A stretch of 64,000 nucleotides of DNA. Origin: Thinopyrum elongatum (taxonomy: Eukaryota; Streptophyta; Magnoliopsida; Poales; Poaceae). The translations under genes and the position numbers were made by a program. The DNA lies in NCBI GenBank assembly GCA_011799875.1, contig CM022298.1, positions 260,827,757-260,891,756 on the forward strand. Direction: 5' to 3'. Positions 57,504 through 64,000 of this stretch are shown here, piece after piece (within the stretch, counting starts at the first letter, position 1; every line of letters begins with the position of its first letter). A model generated the notes under the pieces. That model was not told the DNA's origin and made no database searches. It worked only from the letters and a program-made list of their open reading frames with translations.

Positions 57504-60500
57504 TCATCTCCATACAGTCTCATTTGCATCCGTGAATATGGGATTGTGATGCTCAATCAAGCACTGGATCACCTCAATAGCACCATAGTCTGGAGGCGAA
57601 CCATCGTCCAAGGGGATTTGCGACGAAGCATCCACATCATCCTCATCTGCAATCATATAAGCCAAACCATGTTGGATTATAACAGTTAGATAAAAAAGAT
57701 TAAGGACTAAATTTTTACCACCTCTGCTCACAAGAATGTCCGGATTGGACCATCCACTGCAAGACTGGCCACCTATCCCCCCCCCCCCCCCCCCCCCCCT
57801 CCCTTCCCTCTTCCACAACACATAGTAGCTCAAATGTTGGATCAACACAACCTAACTATAACAAGGTTTGGGTCATCTCGAGCATATATAGGTGTCACAA
57901 GTCTCTAAGTGCGTCTCTTAGTTGATGAGATGTGAAGCTGGTTTACAGACGTGACACCTATATTCACACTTGTATATCTGTCTTTGGATTAGGTTGACCC
58001 CTCTGTGACGGCCACGACTTAGTTTACAGATGTAGGGGGGGGGGGGGGGGGGGGCTATTCACACTTTTGTATCTGCACCCTTGGCAGTTTAAAGATGGGT
58101 GGCTAAATCACACTTGAATTGGCTTTTGGATTAAGTTTGACCCCTCGTACTTTCTTGGCAGTTAGCACAGCCTCAATTATCAATTCATACTAGATAGTTA
58201 GCATTCACAATAACTTGACAACCAGATATAGGGCATCAAGCATGTTTGATAACATGAGTCGAAATATCTACTTAATTGCTTCCCCCTTGTGCTAATGAAG
58301 GGAAACCAACGCCAGCCTTCAACCGCTATAAAATCTCTGGATTCTCTTAGACGAAATCGATTTACATACCTAGCAAGTCCCATGTAGTGGTACTTGTCGT
58401 CGTGTCCACGATTTTTGGAGGTGGTTTCAGTGTGAATCTGAGATGATTCCGCAAATCTGTTCCAGAATCCCCTTGCTGCCATATGATCAAAGGCGCGAAC
58501 TCCACAGCAATGGTACGAGAGTCCATCTGCACTTGGCACCAAAAATTTGCCTCAACACTCAAAAGGAAATGACCATTTTATATTAAACTAAATAAAATCC
58601 CTGACGAATGAGAACAGCTCCAGAAATAGAAACAAACCCGCAAGTTTCACAAGCAGTCTATACTATAGAAATTACTAACTGTGAAGAACCTAACTGTGGA
58701 AAGTTGTACAGTGTGCTCTATCAAACCAGATGGAACTGAAAGAATTATCTAGTGAACTCATTTCTGTGTACTGTTGTTTCTACTTTCAAACATTTTAGTT
58801 AAGATGGGTAAGCAGGTGCTTTCAAGAATCATCATGTTCTCTTCTACTAAAATACATTGAGCATGTTTATGTTCCTAATTGGACAAGAAGTGACTGAAAT
58901 TTACAAATGGAGAATAAAAAATTAATGTTGAAGAGTCATTTCAATTACATTGCGGCCCGTGAAGATTTGTGATATCTAAACAGGAAATGGCACTCATCGA
59001 TGATCAAAAGGTTACTACATACAATCAGCAACTTGCCAACTTGGTTTCATGGATAACTCTATAAATACTAGTGGTGATTTATGGATTAAGTGTTCAATGC
59101 ATTCTACTACATTTTACAGGCAGTTCATGCTTATTTGAGTGTTGCTTTAAATTATGTACAGTAGTATTATATGCTTCATACATTCTAGGTAGTATCTATC
59201 ATACCTGAGTATATGTATGGGTAATACTCCCTCCGTTCCTAAATATAAGTCTTTGGAGAGATTTCACTATGGACTACATACGGAGCAAAATGAGTGAATC
59301 TACACACTAAAATGCATCTATATACATCCGTATGTGGTTCATAGTGGAATCTCTACAAAGACTTATATTTAGGAACGGAGGAAGTATGTTGTATTGTATA
59401 TAAGAATATATCAGTAGTATATATACCATTTTTTAAGTATTGTGTACATTTTTTAGTATACTGCTTTATACGTACAAATATTAAGTCATTTCCGAAATAT
59501 ACTAAAAACTATGGACTCACCTGCAAATTTTTTTCATGTAGCTCGCTTTGGAAAACCTTAGATATAGTATGTGAACATACTCAACATGATAAAGTAGTAG
59601 ATATACTACCACATTGTACCATATGAGATGTGGGTGTAACTACACCTGATAGTAGAACGTATTTTCCCTAGATCTAGCTGTTACTGGAGAGTTGTTACAG
59701 AAGGAGACCAAAAATAAACTAGCACCATAAACCAAGAATCGGCAGGTCAAATACCATTTTCTAAGACTAAGAGATGCATGAGCCATGATTTAAGTACACA
59801 ATAAAGGAACAATATTAGGTGGAGATTAGTCCTTCCTTGTCAGAAAATAACAATGCTGGTCCTTCATGAAATTTAAAGGGTGGTTGTCAAAGTCATTGCT
59901 GAATGCCAGCAATCATGTTGATAGATTTACATTCTGCAGTAAGTTGAGCTTTACTATTTTTAGTTCCAGTTTTTTTCAGTGCCGAAGCATCAAAAGAGAA
60001 ACAGCTAACAAAAGAATGCAGGGATAAAGTACCAAAATAAGGGATGAGGCATACCTTGTTGAGTGCTGATTTACAGCTTACTCTCAGTAGCAATGCTGTA
60101 ACAAATTCTAGTGTCATGTAGTTCACATTTGGAAGCTTCTTCAGTATGTTCTTAAGATCATCAATGCTAACCCTCGCATCTTTAAGCTCATCATAAAGAG
60201 CAAATGTTGTAAGCGGTTCGGGGATGCTGGCAAGGTAGCACTTGATCAGTGCAGCTACATCAATAGGGCTAACACCATCAGGCAAAGATGCACCCGAATC
60301 TGCAAACAACAAACTCATAAAACCCACAATACAAAATTTGCTACAAAAGTTAAGTTAGAATATGAGACGGGTGACAAGGGTGCCCCCTTACCCTCATTGT
60401 AAAGTGAAACTAGTTGCTGAAGAACTTTTCTGTCGCCTTCAGATTTGAACAAGTACTCATTACTCAAGCCTAATCAGATAGTTTCAGCCGTCAGATCCAG

Positions 60501-62166
60501 TACAAAATATGTAGTAAGAAACCAGTCTGTTAATTTCAGCGATTTCACCTGATATAACCAAGTGGTCTGCACACCTCACCAGTATCAGAGGCACAGCTTT
60601 ACCAGATTGCTCCCGTTGTACAGTGGCTTCAACAGGAACACCAAAAACTGCAAGCTTACAAGGCAAGGTTATTGGCAACCAATGAGTTTAAATCTCAACC
60701 ATTAATCATCGGCAGACAGAATAACAACACATGCAGAATAGCATAGAAGATTCTGTTAAAATAAGCCAAGCAAAGAAACACATGTTTATCATGTAGCTAC
60801 ATATATGTTTGAGAGTTGCAGAATTTCCACTCTTCCAGTATGATATAAGAATTTTAGGTGCGCTAAAAGTCATGACAGATATGAATTCCAAATAAATTCT
60901 TAAGGCAATGAACTGTAAACTCACCATCATTGCTAGCAACTCCCTGCGAAAAGCAATAAGAAAGTAAGAATCAGCATACTTCCCCAATAAAGTGAGATAA
61001 TACTGCCAAGTGCCAGGTAACAGAACTTCAAATCGCAAACCTTCTGCCAGCGTTCAATATTGTTCAAAATAGTTTTGCTTTTGTCCGCAGTTTTTTTGGC
61101 AGCCTGCAAGGAATCACGCCGAACCACAAAAGTCAGTCTCACCAAGTGTTTTTTTGGTAACACTAGGAATCATAGAAAGCATAGTAAGCCAAATCTCAGG
61201 CATCTGAAGATTTCACGGATTTATGGTCTGAAGATTCCCCAGGAAGACAAGCTATGAGACAAATAGCAACAAATATCTCCTGAATTGCATCCTGGGATAT
61301 CAATAATCAAGTTGTAGAACATTTGGAGAAGTTGTGGCTGGTGATGATGCCATGCACACTGCACACATTCTTACTGTTGGCATCATATATGACACGATGC
61401 ATAGCAACTAATAAAGGTGATGAAGTATTGGTAGTTATTTCATGGTGATATGAGTCTTGGTCTGTAGAGTAGAGGTTATAAAGAATAAATTCCATATATT
61501 TTCTTTTTTTGAACCATAATAAATTCCATATTAGTGATGGAACAATTAAAGCTACAAGTGAAGAAAGAAAAACTGAAGTAAAATTTTGCCCCAAGGCACA
61601 GACCTCTTCAACTTTGACCTTTCCCACCGCGACCTTCTCCTTTGTCTCTGAAATGCCCTTCCTCAGAATCACTCCAGTGTTGGCAGCAGCAGAGATGAAG
61701 CGCTCCTGCACAGTATCTCCTGGTGGTGGCGGTCGCTGTCTAGCATCCTGGAAGATAGCCCACCGACTCTTCACCACTGTTCCAACCTTCCCGGCAACAT
61801 CAGCTATATTATCCCCTGCAGATTGCCCTGCCTGCTTCAGCTTGAAGCCTGCCCCAAAAACATTCACACCCAACATTCAGTGTCCCAAGATAGTATGAAA
61901 TCGATATAAATAACTAGAACACAGATATTGTGTGCTGCCACAAAACAGTATTTCAAGTAATTTCAGAAGTGCACGAGACAATGGCCTACTTGAAACAGCG
62001 CGATGGTATACATTTAGTTGTTATACACCAGTTGGAGATGAGTAGACATGAAAACAGCATGCTCTAGAGAAAAGCGAGAGAGGGTTACAGTACAGCTGCA
62101 CTTACTAGATGAAGAGAAGAAATCAGTGGCCTTCCGGCGCCATTGAGGCGATTCCACAAGCGGCAT
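57504..62166 (-). CDS. Rho GTPase-activating-protein-like protein (At5g61530 type), nine coding exons
   Basis: Coding exons on minus: 62,166-62,106, 61,848-61,604, 61,103-61,041, 60,943-60,925, 60,647-60,549, 60,469-60,392, 60,299-60,055, 58,526-58,370, 57,646-57,504. All introns are GT-AG, the phases agree, and the join is 1,110 nt with no internal stop (369 residues). Residues 20-123 are a basic, probably helical region (SAAANTGVILRKGISETKEK, KSKTILNNIERWQK). Residues 131-320 are RhoGAP-like (VFGVPVEATV, VPLILVRCADHLVIS, DVAALIKCYLASIPEPLTTF, LEFVTALLLRVS, RTIAVEFAPLIIW). The acidic C-terminus ends IEHHNPIFTDANETVWR. RhoGAPs speed GTP hydrolysis by Rho/ROP GTPases, but the arginine-finger position reads LFKSEGD (Lys171). 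Start chosen: first ATG after the 5' UTR intron. Closest relative remembered: Arabidopsis At5g61530. Confidence 0.93.
57777..57799 (+). repeat. Poly(C) tract in the last intron
   Basis: There are 23 consecutive C on plus, which read as 23 G in the RhoGAP-like pre-mRNA, 130 bases upstream of the last exon. Length is likely to vary between individuals or sequencing reads. Confidence 0.9.
58035..58054 (+). repeat. Poly(G) tract in the last intron
   Basis: There are 20 consecutive G on plus, which read as 20 C in the pre-mRNA. The tract lies within the second copy of an imperfect direct repeat (57,941-58,002 and 58,022-58,148). Confidence 0.9.
59227..59384. mobile_element. Stowaway MITE in intron between exons 7 and 8
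   Basis: This 158-bp element has terminal inverted repeats CTCCCTCCGTTCCTAAATAT and AAGTCTTT/AAAGACTT continuing inward, ending GGAACGGAGGAAG. TA duplications flank it (59,225-59,226; 59,385-59,386). These are the marks of Stowaway MITEs, moved by Tc1/mariner transposases. It can fold into a long hairpin and sits in the intron 58,527-60,054. Confidence 0.93.
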
Positions 62167-62351
62167 CACCACCTGCACAACACAGCATGCGAATCAAGAC
62201 AAACGTGCCGTGCAATAAAGAAAGAAATACACGAGGAAGGAGCAGGAACACACAAATCTGAATCAATGGTCTGCTTGGCAGCAAGCAAACTGTTGAGCGG
62301 CACATTGTCTAAAGATAGAAATGACAAATATCATCAAAAGGATCGCTAGGT

Positions 62352-62386
62352 CCCCCCCCCCCCCCCCCCACCCCCCCCCCCCCCCC
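62352..62386 (+). repeat. Interrupted poly(C) tract in the 5' UTR intron
   Basis: 18 C, one A (62,370), then 16 C. In the pre-mRNA this is G16-T-G18 within the 5' UTR intron (62,173-62,713), a candidate G-quadruplex former. Confidence 0.9.
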
Positions 62387-62713
62387 AGTTGTACCGAAAC
62401 CAGCTCCAAGCTAAACTAGTGACAGATTAGATCAACAGACCTTGCCAAGACACGAGCATGAGCTCACCGGCTAGTGGAAAGTAGCCAGTGTAAATAAAAC
62501 CCTAACTAACCGAAACACGGGCAAGGTCGACGCGACCAAGACAAAATCCCAAGCGCTGGTCTACCCACCCAACCCACGAAATACCATGAATCCAACACCT
62601 GAACACAAACGGGGGAAACACACAGCGCGGGATACTAGCTGCCGATGAATTAGCGCCGCAAAATCGAGCTCGCCCTGCTTCGATCGCGCGAAATGGTTGG
62701 GGCAAGTGAGTAC

Positions 62714-62830
62714 CTCTCTTGCGAATCGGATGGGTTCGGATCGAATGGAGGAGGGAGACCAAGGTGATGGGGAGGGAGGGAGGAGGGAAAGGGAGAGGAC
62801 TAGGCCGCCGAGAATGAAATGAAAAAAAAA
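62714..62830 (-). other. 5' UTR exon of the RhoGAP-like gene (approximate)
   Basis: A GTACTC donor at 62,708-62,713 follows CAAGAGAG on minus, and a TGTGCAG acceptor ends at 62,173, six bases before the ATG. The exon's outer limit is a guess; CT-rich sequence on minus (62,755-62,800) suits a transcription start. A leading 5' UTR intron is common in plant genes. Confidence 0.55.
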
Positions 62831-64000
62831 ATACCGGGAGGATTTTTGTGCCGTGCGCTTTGGATTCGAGAGAAGAGTCAATGGCGGAGGCGATAACGGT
62901 TTTGGGTTTGCCGAATTCCGCTCGTGCCTATCCCGTTCCCAATCCCGTCCATCCAGCCTCACTCATCGCTCTGACGGCTGACCAGTTCACTGCCGTCTCT
63001 CTCTCTTCCTCTCCATCGAGGCATGTGGGGTCGGAGCCTGTCTGTGGTCGTTCCTAGAAGCATCTACGGTCTGGACTGTTGGTATTTCTTCTTTTAACTT
63101 TTTTGCACTTCTTTCTAACTAGTAGTAACTAGCACTAACAAAGAAGCATGTGCGTCGCAACGGCGGGCTTTTTCACTGTTCTGACCCATGTGGGATAGTT
63201 TAGCATGATTTGACCCGCTTTTGAAACTTTTTTCGGATCTGACCCAAACCGAGACGCCAACATCCTTGACGTTCTGCTTGCACTGAAGACGCCGCGGACC
63301 ATGGCGTTTGGTACTAGCCCACCTCCCTAGTCAGCCAGTTTGACCGTCCGACGTGGCAAAGGGGTAAACGTCATGACCCTTGGCGTTTACCCCTGGAGAG
63401 CAGAAAACCGGCCCGAGCTAGCTCGGATGCAGCCCAACCCACCCAAAACGCAGGAGGCTTCTTCCTCCTCGCGGCGGCGCGCTACAGAAGCTCCGCTTCT
63501 CTCCTCCCCTCACCCAAATCAACCCCAAATCGCTTATTCTCTTCATCAAAAGTGTGGATCTGAGCCCCCCCATCTTCCTTGAGGTATTCTCCACCGGATC
63601 CTCCGATTATTTTGGGTTCAAAACTTGTATTTTGGCAGCATTAATTCATACTTGTTAGAACCCTAGGATTCGTATTCTTTGCACTTTTTTTAGAAAGGGG
63701 AGCCCATGGCTTGGTCATGTAGCTATGTTGTATACTTTAGAAGAGAAGGCATGTGTTTATATGGTAGGATTGGGAAGAGAAGGCATTTGTGGTAGGGTTG
63801 GGCATTTTAATTTTAGTTGCTATGTACATGGATTTAGATAGATGATTGCTTGAAATATAATTCTAACATATTTGTGTATTTTGTATGCTTGATTCTCATT
63901 GAGATATGGTCATATAATTAGGATGTTATATTGAGATTTTGTTATGTTGTGTTGCCATTGAAATATGTTGCCATTGATATTTTGTCATATATAGATAATT
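62831..64000. other. Promoter side of the RhoGAP-like gene and unclassified DNA
   Basis: Short open stretches occur (62,848-63,057 and 63,340-63,582 on plus) but show no domain. From about 63,150 the sequence has a repeat-like feel (GACCCGCTTTTGAAAC, GACGCCAACATCC, GGCGTTTACCCC) and then turns AT-rich. I could not classify it; it may be the edge of another transposable element or the 5' end of a plus-strand gene. A perfect 10-bp stem is at 63,361-63,393. Confidence 0.4.

Noticed and set aside
60706..61038. 110-codon minus-strand frame beside RhoGAP exon 5
   Set aside because: It spans introns; only short parts coincide with exons, and the splice-consistent model explains the coding sequence fully.
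62352..62386. Poly(C) as a telomere-like or origin sequence
   Set aside because: It is an uninterrupted mononucleotide run in an intron; plant telomeres use TTTAGGG units, which are absent.
62848..63057. Short plus-strand ORF upstream of the RhoGAP-like gene
   Set aside because: 69 codons without domain in the likely promoter; Ser/Pro-rich reading typical of chance frames.

Overview
The window is nuclear DNA of a grass, most likely a Triticeae cereal (wheat, barley, rye or Aegilops). The grounds are the mix of repeats: Athila-, Tat- and Sabrina-like LTR retrotransposons nested in one another, a Stowaway MITE with the CTCCCTCCGTTCC terminus, and a plant gene with nine coding exons. There is no sign of prokaryotic organisation. 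Family names come from remembered motifs, not from a database search.

Positions 1-56,799 are retrotransposons inserted into one another; the layers can be read from LTR ends, target-site duplications (TSDs) and reading frames that resume across insertions. Next to the gene lies a degenerate Copia element, 'E' (36,470-50,030, 3' LTR at 49,832-50,030, 5' end outside the window). E is interrupted by a Sabrina-like element, 'C' (38,074-45,128, TSD AAGGT), and by a Tat-type gypsy element, 'T1' (11,316-36,469). T1 is interrupted by three elements: an Athila-like element (1-11,315, minus strand) in its left LTR, 'T2' (15,548-22,432, minus strand, TSD GTCCG/GTTCG) and 'T3' (24,092-34,476, TSD CCTGG). 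The Athila-like element carries 'T4' (1,919-9,375). A second Copia, 'D' (50,052-56,799, TSD GTTGG), sits 21 bp beyond the E LTR.

T3 carries decayed but recognisable gag, protease, reverse transcriptase, RNase H and integrase. T4 shares its LTR plan, primer-binding site and polypurine tract but has no recognisable gag-pol, so T3 and T4 look like an autonomous/non-autonomous pair. T1 keeps only gag and protease; T2 has lost its reverse transcriptase. All four Tat-type elements have a TATA motif on the strand opposite to their own transcription near the 3' LTR. In three of them this motif precedes an antisense gene: a spliced Transposase_28-like and coiled-coil gene in T1 and T4, and an AT-hook plus B3-like gene in T2. 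In T3 only an unidentified antisense ORF follows. This recurring antisense unit is the most interesting system in the window.

The only apparently functional host gene is on the minus strand at 57,504-62,166. It has nine coding exons and a 5' UTR exon and encodes a 369-residue Rho-GTPase-activating-protein-like protein of the At5g61530 type, with Lys where canonical RhoGAPs have the arginine finger. Its introns hold a Stowaway MITE and three long poly(C)/poly(G) tracts. Positions 62,830-64,000 hold its promoter side and unclassified sequence. I see no tRNA, rRNA or CRISPR array.
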